Below are positions 39,464-48,017 of a DNA stretch of 64,000 nucleotides, in pieces. The notes under the pieces are model-generated. The model searched no databases, was not told the DNA's origin, and saw only the letters and a list, made by a program, of their open reading frames with translations. Each line of letters starts with the position of its first letter. Position 1 is the stretch's first letter. Position numbers and translations under genes: made by a program. Origin of the DNA: Ornithinimicrobium humiphilum (GTDB lineage Bacteria > Actinomycetota > Actinomycetes > Actinomycetales > Dermatophilaceae); the NCBI RefSeq assembly GCF_006716885.1, contig NZ_VFPU01000001.1, positions 1,550,001 to 1,614,000 of the forward strand, in the 5' to 3' direction.

Positions 39464-40417
39464 GTGGCTCCGACGCCCCGCGTCGCGCTCGTCGTCAACC
39501 CTGTCTCGCGTGCGTCCGCAACGGCCGTCGAGGCGGTGACCCACGCGTCGCGCGACGCCGGGCTGGGGAATCCGTGGATCCTGCCCACCACCGTCGAGCA
39601 ACCCGGCGGGGCCCAGGCCCGGCAGGCCCGGGAGGCCGGGGTCGAGCGCGTGGTGGTCGCCGGCGGTGACGGCACGGTGCGCCTGGTGGCGGGCGTTCTG
39701 GGGGAGCGGTCACCGGACGACGGTGACGACGCCCGGGTGGGTCCTGCCCGGCCAACGCTCGGCGTGGTGCCGACCGGCACCGCCAACCTCTTCGCCCGCA
39801 GCGCGCTGCTGCCCGTCGCGGACGTCCGCCGCGCAGCCCGGCTGGCCGTGACCGGCGCGGGGCGACCGACCGACCTGGGGCACGCCCGCTTCGAGGGGCC
39901 CGGGGGAGAAGCGGCCGACCATCCCTTCCTGGTCCTCGCGGGTCTCGGGCACGACGCGGCGACGCTCGCTGCGGTGCGACCGAGCGCCAAGGCGGGGCTG
40001 CGCTGGCTGGCCTACCTGCTGCCCGGTCTCGGACGGCTGGGGAGCCCCGGTCATGCGCTGCGCCTCGCCCTCGACGGGGAGCCGGTCGACGCCGGCCCCC
40101 TGTGGAGCCTGCTGGCCGTCAACGCGGCCCGGCTGCCGGCCGGGATGCGGGTGGTGCCGGGCGCCTCCCTCGACGACGGAGAGCTGCACACCGTACTCGT
40201 CTCGCCACGCAACCTGGCCGACTGGGCGCGCATCGCTGCGACCGGGACCGGGCGGGTGGCGCCGCACGACCACCCGGCGCTGCGCTACCGGTCGGGGCGG
40301 ACGCTCGTGGTGGAGTCGCCCGAGCCGGTGCTCGCCCAGGTCGACGGCGACGTGGTCCCCGATATCGTGAGGGCCCGGGTCACCGTGCTCGCCGGCGCGC
40401 TAAACGTCGCCCGCTGA
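39464..40417 (+). CDS. Diacylglycerol-kinase-family lipid kinase
   Basis: 317 residues. The DAGK catalytic core is seen as VALVVNPVSR (5-14 or so), GGDGTVR (about 67-73) and VPTGTANLFAR (about 102-112), with the family's beta-sandwich C-terminal half ending EPVLAQVDGDVVP. The substrate could be diacylglycerol, a ceramide-like or a long-chain base lipid; product a phospholipid. GTG at 39464 just after dxs; likely co-transcribed with it. Confidence 0.9.
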   Translation: MAPTPRVALVVNPVSRASATAVEAVTHASRDAGLGNPWILPTTVEQPGGAQARQAREAGVERVVVAGGDGTVRLVAGVLGERSPDDGDDARVGPARPTLGVVPTGTANLFARSALLPVADVRRAARLAVTGAGRPTDLGHARFEGPGGEAADHPFLVLAGLGHDAATLAAVRPSAKAGLRWLAYLLPGLGRLGSPGHALRLALDGEPVDAGPLWSLLAVNAARLPAGMRVVPGASLDDGELHTVLVSPRNLADWARIAATGTGRVAPHDHPALRYRSGRTLVVESPEPVLAQVDGDVVPDIVRARVTVLAGALNVAR

Positions 40418-40463
40418 GCCCACCTCGCGACCCCCGCCCGCCGCCCGGCCCCGAAGGAGCCCG

Positions 40464-41636
40464 ATGCACCCCCGTGCCCAGCAGATCATCGACCTCACCG
40501 ACGGCTGGCGCACCGACGCCGAGGCCGAGGCGCAGGTGATCGAGATCCTGCGCAGCGCCCCGCCGGAGGAGCTCGACGACGTGCTGGCCGACCTCGACGT
40601 GGACGACCTGATCGGGGACGTCGACAACCACGTGTGGGGGCCGGACAACCGGACCCAGCTCATGACCCTGCTGCTGCGCGAGCGCCGCGACGCCCTGTCG
40701 CTGGAGTCGCTCGCCGTGCTCCTCGCCGCGCTCCACGTCGGGCCGACGCCCCGCACGCACCAGGAGCTGATCACCGAGGTGCTGCTCAGCCGCACGGGCA
40801 CGGCCTTCCACGACCTGAAGTACCGGTTGAACTCCACCCGCGACCACCACGACCTCGAGCACCTCGTCTTCGAGGAGATCGACGAGGACCTGCGTGAGAC
40901 GCTGCTCGAGCACTTCGCGGAGCAGGCGCACGTCGACCCGAACTCCGACCTGCGGGTGCTGTGCGACATCGACGACACCGTCAAGTGCGCGATCCACGAC
41001 GACCGTTACCCGCGGGGCACGATCTACCCCGGGGTGGTCGAGCTGCTGCAGGCCCTCGACGACGGTGCCGCCGAGAAGCCCAACCGGGCCGGCGACCTCA
41101 CCTTCGTCACCGCCCGGCCGGGCGGCCCGCGGGGGCTCGTCGAGCGCTACACCCGCAACGACCTGTCCACCCTCGGGCTTCCACCGCACTCGGTGATGGG
41201 CGGCTCGATCCTCAACCTCCACACCAAGGCCCGGATGGCCGACCGCAAGATCCTCAACATGGACCGGGACCGGCAGCTCTTCCCCGAGTGCCGGATGGTG
41301 TTCATCGGGGACAGCGGCCAGGCGGACGCCCAGGTCGGCGCCGAGATGCACCGGCGCGACCCCGACCACATCGTGGCCACGCTGCTGCACAACGTCACCG
41401 ACCTCACCCGCGAGGCCAGGGCCGAGCTCGCCCAGGACGGCGTGCACGCCTTCGACACCTATGCGGGTGCGGCCGCGCACGCGCTGCGGCTGGGGCTGAT
41501 CCGCGCCGAGCAGGCGCAGACGGTCGTCGAGGCCACCCGGAAGGGGATCGCCGAGCTGGAGCTCGACGCGGCGCAGCGCGAGCGTCTCGAGCGCGACCTC
41601 GCCGCGGACGTGGAGGCGGTCGCCGCGCTGTCGTGA
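40464..41636 (+). CDS. App1-type phosphatidate phosphatase domain protein
   Basis: A 390-residue protein of the App1/DUF2183 family. The HAD-like motif I DIDDTV lies at about 168-173, FVTARPGGPRG provides motif II, and MVFIGDSGQADAQVGAEM provides motif IV. Yeast App1 is a phosphatidate phosphatase, so this may remove the phosphate made by the neighbouring lipid kinase; that pairing is inference. ATG at 40464 follows GAAGGAG. The N-terminal 160 residues are helical and lack a recognised domain. Confidence 0.85.
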   Translation: MHPRAQQIIDLTDGWRTDAEAEAQVIEILRSAPPEELDDVLADLDVDDLIGDVDNHVWGPDNRTQLMTLLLRERRDALSLESLAVLLAALHVGPTPRTHQELITEVLLSRTGTAFHDLKYRLNSTRDHHDLEHLVFEEIDEDLRETLLEHFAEQAHVDPNSDLRVLCDIDDTVKCAIHDDRYPRGTIYPGVVELLQALDDGAAEKPNRAGDLTFVTARPGGPRGLVERYTRNDLSTLGLPPHSVMGGSILNLHTKARMADRKILNMDRDRQLFPECRMVFIGDSGQADAQVGAEMHRRDPDHIVATLLHNVTDLTREARAELAQDGVHAFDTYAGAAAHALRLGLIRAEQAQTVVEATRKGIAELELDAAQRERLERDLAADVEAVAALS

Positions 41637-41765
41637 GCCGCAGGGCCGGTCGGCGGGTTCCACTCCGGTGGGTCGACCCGTCCGGTGCTGTGGCGGGCGC
41701 CGAGGGCGCGCGGCAGGATGGTCCGGGACGGCCGGACGGCCCGGCCGCAGCCGAAGGAGGCACGC

Positions 41766-42194
41766 ATGGCACCGAAGGTGAGCACGGGGAGCACGACCTG
41801 GCAGGGCAGCCTGTTCGAGGGCTTTGGCACCACCCGCATGGAGACCTCGGGACTGGGCAGCTTCGAGATGACCTGGAAGGGCCGCACCGAGGACGGTGAG
41901 CGCACGACCAACCCCGAAGAGCTCATCGGCGCAGCGCACTCGGCCTGCTTCTCGATGGCCTTCTCCAACATGCTCGACAAGTTCGGCACCCCGCCGACCC
42001 AGCTCGACACCCGCGCCGACGTCTCGTTCGTCGGAGGCGAGGGCATCACCGGCATCCACATCACGGTCCGGGGCCAGGTCGACGGCATCAGCGCCGAGGA
42101 CTTCCAGCGGATCGCCGAGGAGGCCAAGGCGGGTTGCCCGGTCTCCCAGGCGCTCGCCGGCACCGAGATCACGCTGACGGCCGAGCTCGCCTGA
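41766..42194 (+). CDS. OsmC-family organic hydroperoxide reductase
   Basis: A 142-residue OsmC-type thiol peroxidase. The two catalytic cysteines are C61 (GAAHSACFSMAF) and C124 (AKAGCPVSQAL), with the buried pair arrangement of the family. ATG at 41766 has GAAGGAGG upstream. A small hairpin GTCCGG/CCGGAC (41721-41737) lies in its leader. Reduces organic hydroperoxides in the cytosol. Convergent with the RIO kinase gene. Confidence 0.92.
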   Translation: MAPKVSTGSTTWQGSLFEGFGTTRMETSGLGSFEMTWKGRTEDGERTTNPEELIGAAHSACFSMAFSNMLDKFGTPPTQLDTRADVSFVGGEGITGIHITVRGQVDGISAEDFQRIAEEAKAGCPVSQALAGTEITLTAELA

Positions 42195-42198
42195 CCGG

Positions 42199-43062
42199 CT
42201 AGAGGGCCTCGGCGAGGGCCTCCGCGAAGAGCGCCTCGCCATCGGCCTCGAGCCCCCGGGCCCCGAACCACGCCGCCACGACCGAGCAGTCGCGGTGCAG
42301 CAGCTCGGGGCCCGAGGGGTTGGCCACCAGGTCGACCACCTGCGGCAGGTCGATGGCGACGACGACCTCGTCGTGCAGCAGCAGGTTGTAGGGGCTGAGG
42401 TCCCCGTGCGCCCAGCCGAGCCCGGCCAGGCCGAGCACGATCTCCCGGACCTGGTGCCAGGCGTGGTCCAGCAGGTCGTCCGCCGGCCGGGTCTGGGCCA
42501 ACCGTGGTGCGGCCAGGCCGTCGGGCGTCCCGACGAACTCCAGCAGCAGCTCGGTCCCCTGCACGCACACCGGATAGGGCACGGCGACACCCGCCGCCCA
42601 GGCGGCGCACAGGGCCGTCCACTCGGCGCGGGCCCACATGCCCGAGGCGACCTGCCGGCCGTAGGTGGTGCCCTTGGCGAGCGCTCGCTGGTCGCGGCTG
42701 CGGCGCACCCCGCGGCCCTCGGTGTAGAGGGCGCTGCGTCGGAAGGAGGTGTGGTCGGCGTCGCGGTAACGCTTCGCCGCGAGCAGGCACGCCTCCCCGG
42801 TCAGCTCGGCGGCGCGCTCCAGCAGGAAGACGTCCGCCTCCTTGCCGGTCTTGAGGATGCCGAGCTCGGTGTCGACGGCGCCCGCGTCGACCACCACCCA
42901 GTCGGGGCGTGGCTCGGGGCCGCGGTCGCCGCGCTCGACGTCCCACCAGGTGGTGGGGCGTCGGTCCGGGGTCGCGACCTCGGGCTGGTCGAGCGGGACG
43001 TAGTCGAAGGTGAAGAAGAGGTCGAGGTCACCCGTTGTGGGGTGCTCGTGCGAGAGGGTCAA
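42199..43062 (-). CDS. RIO-type protein kinase
   Basis: 287 residues resembling bacterial RIO1 kinases. LGILKTGKEADVFLLER replaces the usual P-loop (about 68-84), LLAAKRYRD holds the ATP Lys (about 97), the catalytic loop is GWAHGDLSPYN (about 216-226, Asp 221) and the metal Asp is in AIDLPQVVD (Asp 238), the RIO pattern in place of DFG. Start: a TTG at 43062 is chosen because AGGAG lies six bases before it and the sequence upstream loses coding character. In archaea and eukaryotes RIO1 acts in small-subunit maturation; bacterial targets are unknown. Confidence 0.85.
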   Translation of the reverse strand: MTLSHEHPTTGDLDLFFTFDYVPLDQPEVATPDRRPTTWWDVERGDRGPEPRPDWVVVDAGAVDTELGILKTGKEADVFLLERAAELTGEACLLAAKRYRDADHTSFRRSALYTEGRGVRRSRDQRALAKGTTYGRQVASGMWARAEWTALCAAWAAGVAVPYPVCVQGTELLLEFVGTPDGLAAPRLAQTRPADDLLDHAWHQVREIVLGLAGLGWAHGDLSPYNLLLHDEVVVAIDLPQVVDLVANPSGPELLHRDCSVVAAWFGARGLEADGEALFAEALAEAL

Positions 43063-43250
43063 CGGTGCTCCTGGAGGAAGGGAAGAACGGTGCAGTGGGC
43101 AGGCTGCGGACAGCGACGAACATCTGCGGCCTCCTTCCTCCGGGCGCCGGCCGTCTGCCGGTGCGTTGGTCGAGGGCACGAGCGTGCCCGGGGTGCGCGC
43201 CGGCGCGCAACGCATTTTTCTGCCCCGTCCCCTCATGACACGCTGGTGCC

Positions 43251-44033
43251 GTGCCGATGGACACCGACGCCGTGCTCACCCTCCTGCAGGACACCGCCGA
43301 GGAGGTGATCACGCCGCGCTTCAGGGCGCTCGAGGACGGGGAGATCACCTCCAAGACCCACCCGGGCGACTGGGTGACGATCGCCGACCGTGAGGCCGAG
43401 GTGCTCATCACCGCGGCGCTGCGCGCGGCCTACCCCGACGCGCTGGTCCTGGGGGAGGAGGCCTACGCCGAGGACGCCTCGCTGCTGGAGCAGTTCCGGG
43501 CCGCCGACCACGCCTTCACGGTCGACCCGGTCGACGGCACCCGCAACTTCGTCCACGGTTCGCCCGACCACGCGGTCATGGCCGCCGAGGTCCGCGACGG
43601 CGAGACGGTCCGGGCCTGGATCTGGCAGCCCCAGCACCGGACGGCCTTCGTCGCCGAGCGCGGGGCCGGGCTCTGGTGCAACGGCGATCGGGTCCCCGAC
43701 CTTCGCGCGCCCTCGACGGACCCGCGCGACTGGGACGTCCGCACCTCCACCCGGACAATGATCGGGTCGATGCTCGGAGAGACCGGGCCGCTCACGCTCA
43801 CCTGGGTCTGCAGCGGCGTCGACTACCCCAAGGTCGCGACCGGGGCCTGTGACGCGATCGTCTACAGCGGCACGATGCCCTGGGACCACGCGCCCGGCTC
43901 GCTCATGGTCACCGAGGTCGGCGGCCACGTCGGCACGACGGACGGGGAGCCCTACACGCCGCGTTGCCGCCCCAGGGGGATCGTCGTCGCCCAGGGCCGC
44001 GAGGTCTACGAGACCCTCCGCCGCCACCTCTGA
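43251..44033 (+). CDS. hisN: Histidinol-phosphatase-type inositol monophosphatase family enzyme
   Basis: A 260-residue Mg-dependent phosphatase. ITSKTHPGDWVTIAD, LGEEAYAED, FTVDPVDGTRNFVHG and PWDHAPGSLMVTEVGG give all metal ligands. The short N-terminus and THPGDWVTIADRE fit actinobacterial HisN (histidinol-phosphate phosphatase), although inositol phosphatase activity is possible. GTG 43251 has CACGCT six bases upstream; ATG 43257 is an alternative. Divergent from the RIO kinase across about 190 bp. Confidence 0.82.
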   Translation: MPMDTDAVLTLLQDTAEEVITPRFRALEDGEITSKTHPGDWVTIADREAEVLITAALRAAYPDALVLGEEAYAEDASLLEQFRAADHAFTVDPVDGTRNFVHGSPDHAVMAAEVRDGETVRAWIWQPQHRTAFVAERGAGLWCNGDRVPDLRAPSTDPRDWDVRTSTRTMIGSMLGETGPLTLTWVCSGVDYPKVATGACDAIVYSGTMPWDHAPGSLMVTEVGGHVGTTDGEPYTPRCRPRGIVVAQGREVYETLRRHL

Positions 44034-44041
44034 GGAGGATC

Positions 44042-44071
44042 ACGTCCGAGGAGGCCGCCTCCGGCCGACGT
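44042..44071. terminator. Bidirectional hairpin between hisN and the DUF2304 gene
   Basis: GGAGGC-C-GCCTCC (44050-44062) is perfect and is flanked by ACGTC and GACGT arms. It fills the gap between the convergent genes. Confidence 0.5.
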
Positions 44072-44457
44072 CAGTCGCCCTGCGTCTCCCCAGAACCCGG
44101 CCTCGGGTGCTCCCGCGCGTCGTGGATCGCCGCCCGCAGCGCCAGCTCGCGAGCGAGCGTGGTGACCTGCTGCTCCATGTGACGCATGCGCCGGTAGGAG
44201 GAAGCGACATACCCGAGGAAGAAGACCGTCAGGCCGTAGAGCAGCAGGTCGGCACCACGCCCGACGCCCAGGAACTGCGCGACCTGCGTGAGCAGCCGCG
44301 GGAAGAGCACGGCCATCGCGGCGAGGATCACGAACGCGATGAGCAGCAGCCGCCGCACGGCCTGGTGGCGCGAGTCGGCGGTCGACCGGTTGAGCATCGC
44401 CGTGATGACGACGACGGCCAGCAGCAGGACGATCTTGATCAGGGGCTGGTCGAGCAT
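44071..44457 (-). CDS. DUF2304 membrane protein
   Basis: A 128-residue protein of the DUF2304 family: three hydrophobic segments (about 5-20, 36-53, 70-86), the central RHQAVRRLLLIAFVILAAMAV typical of the family, and a cytosolic basic coiled-coil-like tail (MRHMEQQVTTLARELALRA). These proteins accompany DPM-like glycosyltransferases and may anchor them. ATG 44457 lies 13 bases after the glycosyltransferase stop, with GAGGGAGC as ribosome site. Confidence 0.9.
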   Translation of the reverse strand: MLDQPLIKIVLLLAVVVITAMLNRSTADSRHQAVRRLLLIAFVILAAMAVLFPRLLTQVAQFLGVGRGADLLLYGLTVFFLGYVASSYRRMRHMEQQVTTLARELALRAAIHDAREHPRPGSGETQGD

Positions 44458-44470
44458 GGCGGTCGCTCCC

Positions 44471-45154
44471 TCACTTCAGCAGCGTGTCGACGAGGATGTT
44501 GACCGAGTTGATCAGCGACTGACCCTTGGCCTTGCTGTAGTCGCTGTAGATGATGTGCACCGGGTGCTCGGCCCAGGGCAGGCCGGTCCGCCCGAGCTGC
44601 AGCACGATCTCGGTGGCGTGCGCCATCCGGTTCTGGCGCAGGTCCAGCTGCTCGGCGGCGTCGCGACGGATCACCCGCAGCCCGTTGTGGGCGTCGGTGA
44701 GGCGCACCCCCGTCTGCTGGTTGGTGAGGAAGACCGCCGCCTTGAGCACGAGCTTCTTCAGCAACCCCGGCTGCGTCCGGTCGTCGAGGAAGCGCGAGCC
44801 GTAGACGACCGCGAGGTCCTCCTCCTCGGCGCGCCGCACCATCGCGGCGGCGTCCTCGGTGCGGTGCTGGCCGTCGGCGTCGAACGTCACGAGGTATGCC
44901 GCGTCCGTCGCCTCGAGCACGTAGCGCAGCCCCGTCTGCAGCGCCGCGCCCTGACCGAGGTTGAAGGGGTGGCTCACGACGACGGCCCCGGCGGCCCTCG
45001 CCCGGGCGGCGGAGTCGTCGGTCGAGGCGTCGTCGACGCAGACCACGTTGGGGAAGGTCTCGCGGGCGGCCCGCACGACCTCCTCGACGACGGTGGCCTC
45101 GTTGTAGAGGGGGATGACCAACCAGGCGTCGTCGAGACGGGACGGTAGGGTCAT
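44471..45154 (-). CDS. Family 2 glycosyltransferase (DPM-like)
   Basis: A 227-residue cytosolic GT2 enzyme: WLVIPLYNEATVVEEVV, VCVDDASTDDSAARA, FNLGQGAALQTGL, VTFDADGQHR (DxD region) and HNGLRVIRRDAAEQL. It would transfer a sugar from a nucleotide donor to polyprenyl phosphate or a glycan. ATG 45154 chosen over 45163, since GACAAT is seven bases before it. Paired with the DUF2304 gene; divergent from the acetyltransferase gene. Confidence 0.9.
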   Translation of the reverse strand: MTLPSRLDDAWLVIPLYNEATVVEEVVRAARETFPNVVCVDDASTDDSAARARAAGAVVVSHPFNLGQGAALQTGLRYVLEATDAAYLVTFDADGQHRTEDAAAMVRRAEEEDLAVVYGSRFLDDRTQPGLLKKLVLKAAVFLTNQQTGVRLTDAHNGLRVIRRDAAEQLDLRQNRMAHATEIVLQLGRTGLPWAEHPVHIIYSDYSKAKGQSLINSVNILVDTLLK

Positions 45155-45214
45155 ACCCGTCATTGTCCCGCACGCAGGCCGGGATGCCCGGCAACGGCCC
45201 GATCTAGGAGTGGT

Positions 45215-45817
45215 GTGACGACTCGCATCGTGGACAGCGCCGACGTGTCGCCGGAGGCGACCGTGGGTGAGGACAGCTCGATCTGGCACCTCGCGCAGGT
45301 GCGCGAGGGCGCCGTGCTCGGGCGGGGGTGCGTCATCGGGCGCGGCGCCTACGTCGGCACCGGCGTCCGGATGGGCGACCACTGCAAGGTCCAGAACTAC
45401 GCGCTGGTCTACGAGCCGGCCGAGCTGGCCGACGGCGTCTTCATCGGCCCCGCGGCCGTGCTGACCAACGACACCTTCCCGCGGGCGATCAATCCCGACG
45501 GCTCGCTCAAGGACGCCTCCGACTGGGAGGCGGTCGGCGTGACGATCGGCCAGGGGGCCTCGATCGGCGCCCGCGCGGTCTGCGTCGCGCCGGTGCGCAT
45601 CGGCGCCTGGGCGACCGTGGCGGCCGGTGCGGTCGTCACCCGTGACGTGCCCGCGCACGCGCTCATGGTGGGCGTCCCCGCCCGCCAGGTCGGGTGGGTC
45701 GGGCGCGCCGGTCACCCGCTGGAGCAGACCACCACGCCCGGGCAGTGGCGCTGCCCCACGACCGGGACCCTGTACCGGGAGCTCGACGGCTCCCTCACCG
45801 AGGAGAACGACGCATGA
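45215..45817 (+). CDS. Left-handed beta-helix acetyltransferase (WbpD-like sugar N-acetyltransferase)
   Basis: 200 residues made largely of hexapeptide repeats (VGEDSSIWHLAQVREGAVLGRGCVIG in pieces: TVGEDSSIWHLAQV, VLGRGCVIGRGAYVG, IGPAAVLTNDTFPR, IGQGASIGARAVCVA). NDTFPRAINPDG is characteristic of WbpD/WlbB enzymes that acetylate the 3-amino group of UDP-2-acetamido-3-amino sugar uronates. The C-terminal 50 residues carry CPTTGTLYRELDG. GTG 45215 follows TAGGAG. First of a three-gene coupled unit with aminotransferase and dehydrogenase. Confidence 0.9.
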   Translation: MTTRIVDSADVSPEATVGEDSSIWHLAQVREGAVLGRGCVIGRGAYVGTGVRMGDHCKVQNYALVYEPAELADGVFIGPAAVLTNDTFPRAINPDGSLKDASDWEAVGVTIGQGASIGARAVCVAPVRIGAWATVAAGAVVTRDVPAHALMVGVPARQVGWVGRAGHPLEQTTTPGQWRCPTTGTLYRELDGSLTEENDA

Positions 45818-46941
45818 CCGCGACCGAGGACCTGCCCATGATCCCTGCTGCGAGGCCGATCATCGGGGATGAGGAGCGGGCGGCGGTGGACCGGGTGATG
45901 CGCTCGGGGATGGTGGCGCAGGGGCCGGAGGTCGCGGCCTTCGAGTCGGAGTTCGCGCAGGTGCTGGTGGGTGGCCGTGAGTGCGTGGCGGTCAACTCGG
46001 GCACCTCGGGGCTGCACCTGGGTCTGCTGGCCGCGGGCATCGGCGCGGGGGACGAGGTCATCGTGCCGTCGTTCACGTTCGCCGCGACCGCCAACGCGGT
46101 GGCGCTGACGGGTGCGACGCCGGTGTTCGCCGACATCAGCCCGGACACCTTCAACCTGGACCCGGGGTCGGTCCGGGCCGCGATCACGGAGCGGACCGCG
46201 GCGGTGATGCCGGTGCACCTCTACGGTCACCCGGCGGACATGGACGGGCTGGGCGCGGTCGCCTCCGAGCACGGGCTGGCGCTCTTCGAGGACGCCGCGC
46301 AGGCGCACGGTGCGAGCTACCACGGGTCGCCGGTGGGGTCCTTCGGGGTGTTCGCGATGTTCAGCCTCTACCCGACGAAGAACATGACTTCCGGCGAGGG
46401 CGGCATGGTCGCCTGCGCCGACGAGGACATCGCCCGGGGGGTGCGGCTGCTGCGCAACCAGGGTATGGAGCGTCAGTACGCCAACGAGGTCATCGGGCTC
46501 AACAACCGGATGACCGACATCCACGCCGCGATCGGGCGGGTGCAGCTGACGAAGGTGTGGGGCTGGACCGAGACTCGCCGCGCCAACGCCGCGTGGCTGG
46601 ACGAGGCGCTGGGTGACGTGGTGGTGGTGCCGCCGGTGCGCGAGGGCTGCACGCACGTCTACCACCAGTACACGATCCGCATCGAGGGTGCGTCGGCGGC
46701 GGAGCGGGACCGGGTGGTCACCGCGCTGCGCGAGGAGCACAAGGTCGGGTGCGGGGTCTACTACCCCACGCCCAACCACGAGCTGGTCTCCCTCGCGCGC
46801 TTCGCGCCGGCGCACGAGCTGCCCGAGACCGCCCGCGCGGCGGCCGAGGTCATCAGCCTGCCGGTGCACCCCTCGCTGTCGCAGGGCGACCTCGAGCGCG
46901 TCGCCGCCGCGGTCCACGCCGTCGTCGGGGCCGGAGCGTGA
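45814..46941 (+). CDS. DegT/DnrJ/EryC1-family sugar aminotransferase (WbpE-like)
   Basis: 375 residues, PLP-dependent. VAVNSGTSGLHLGLLAAG, PSFTFAATANAV, DAAQAHGA and the PLP Lys in SLYPTKNMTSGEGG are intact; the C-terminal YPTPNHEL and SLPVHPSLSQ complete the family. It would aminate the 3-keto sugar nucleotide made by the Gfo/Idh enzyme. ATG overlaps the acetyltransferase stop (ATGA), and its TGA overlaps the dehydrogenase GTG. Confidence 0.94.
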   Translation: MTATEDLPMIPAARPIIGDEERAAVDRVMRSGMVAQGPEVAAFESEFAQVLVGGRECVAVNSGTSGLHLGLLAAGIGAGDEVIVPSFTFAATANAVALTGATPVFADISPDTFNLDPGSVRAAITERTAAVMPVHLYGHPADMDGLGAVASEHGLALFEDAAQAHGASYHGSPVGSFGVFAMFSLYPTKNMTSGEGGMVACADEDIARGVRLLRNQGMERQYANEVIGLNNRMTDIHAAIGRVQLTKVWGWTETRRANAAWLDEALGDVVVVPPVREGCTHVYHQYTIRIEGASAAERDRVVTALREEHKVGCGVYYPTPNHELVSLARFAPAHELPETARAAAEVISLPVHPSLSQGDLERVAAAVHAVVGAGA

Positions 46942-48017
46942 GCGCGGACGAGCCCGGCGTCGGCTCGGAGGCGGTCGCGGCCGCCTCGGGCGTGCCGGTC
47001 GGCGAGACCCCCACGGCCGTCCTCGAGGAGGGCCGCACGATCCGGATGGGCCTCATCGGGCTGGGCTCGATGGGTCGTCACCACGCGCGGGTGATCCGCG
47101 AGGTGGAGGGTATGGAGCTCGTCGCCGTCGCGGACCCCTCCGGTGACCGGCACGGGGTCGCGGGCGAGCTCGAGGTGCTCCCGGACGTGCACGCCCTGAT
47201 CGCCGCGGGCATCGACGCGGCGATGGTGGCGGTGCCGACCTACCTGCACGAGGAGGTCGCGCTGGCCTTGTGCGAGGCCGGGGTGCACACGATGGTCGAG
47301 AAGCCGATCGCGGCGACCGCGACCGAGGGCCGGCGCGTCGCCCAGGCGTTCGCCAAGGCCGGTCTGGTCGGTGCGGTGGGCTACGTCGAGCGGTGCAACC
47401 CGGCGCTGCTGGAGATGCGGCGGCGGATGCGGGCCGGTGAGCTGGGGGAGGTCTACCAGATCACGACCTCGCGGCAGGGCCCGTTCCCGGGCCGGATCGC
47501 CGACGTGGGCGTGGTCAAGGACCTCGCCACCCACGACATCGACCTCACCGCGTGGCTGGCCGACTCGCCGTATGAGCGGGTGGCCGGGCAGGTCGCGCAC
47601 CGCTCGGGGCGCGAGCACGAGGACATGGTCGTGGCGACCGGACGTCTGCGCAACGGCGTGATCGTCGCGCACACGGTCAACTGGCTCTCGCCGATGAAGG
47701 TGCGCCAGACCGTCGTGACCGGCGAGCGGGGCGCGTTCGTGGCCAACACGCTCACCGGCGACCTGACCTTCGTCGCCAACGGCGACGTCACGTCCGAGTG
47801 GGACCTGGACCGCCAGTTCCGCGGGGTGTCCGAGGGTGACTCGATCCGCTACGCGATCTCCCGCCGCGAGCCGCTGCGGGTGGAGCAGGAGAACTTCCGC
47901 GACGCCCTGTGGGGCCGGCCCTCGGAGGTCGTCTCGATGGCCGAGGGCGTGCACACCCTCACCGTCGTCGAGGCCGTCCTCGCCTCCGCCTCCACCGGCG
48001 AGACCGTCAGCCTGTGA
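46938..48017 (+). CDS. Gfo/Idh/MocA-family oxidoreductase (WbpB-like)
   Basis: 359 residues. NAD-binding motif GLIGLGSMGRHHARV starts at about residue 38, after an unusual 35-residue Ala/Glu-rich N-terminal extension; EKPIAAT and GYVERCNPAL follow, and VKDLATHDIDLTAWL matches the catalytic His region. WbpB relatives oxidise the 3-OH of UDP-GlcNAcA, the step before transamination. GTG 46938 overlaps the aminotransferase stop; TGA overlaps the next glycosyltransferase GTG. Confidence 0.92.
   Translation: MSADEPGVGSEAVAAASGVPVGETPTAVLEEGRTIRMGLIGLGSMGRHHARVIREVEGMELVAVADPSGDRHGVAGELEVLPDVHALIAAGIDAAMVAVPTYLHEEVALALCEAGVHTMVEKPIAATATEGRRVAQAFAKAGLVGAVGYVERCNPALLEMRRRMRAGELGEVYQITTSRQGPFPGRIADVGVVKDLATHDIDLTAWLADSPYERVAGQVAHRSGREHEDMVVATGRLRNGVIVAHTVNWLSPMKVRQTVVTGERGAFVANTLTGDLTFVANGDVTSEWDLDRQFRGVSEGDSIRYAISRREPLRVEQENFRDALWGRPSEVVSMAEGVHTLTVVEAVLASASTGETVSL

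Noticed and set aside
42199..43236. Longer RIO kinase starting at 43236
   Set aside because: The extra 58 residues (Arg/Pro/Ser/Cys-rich) lack coding character, and the TTG at 43062 has a clear AGGAG.
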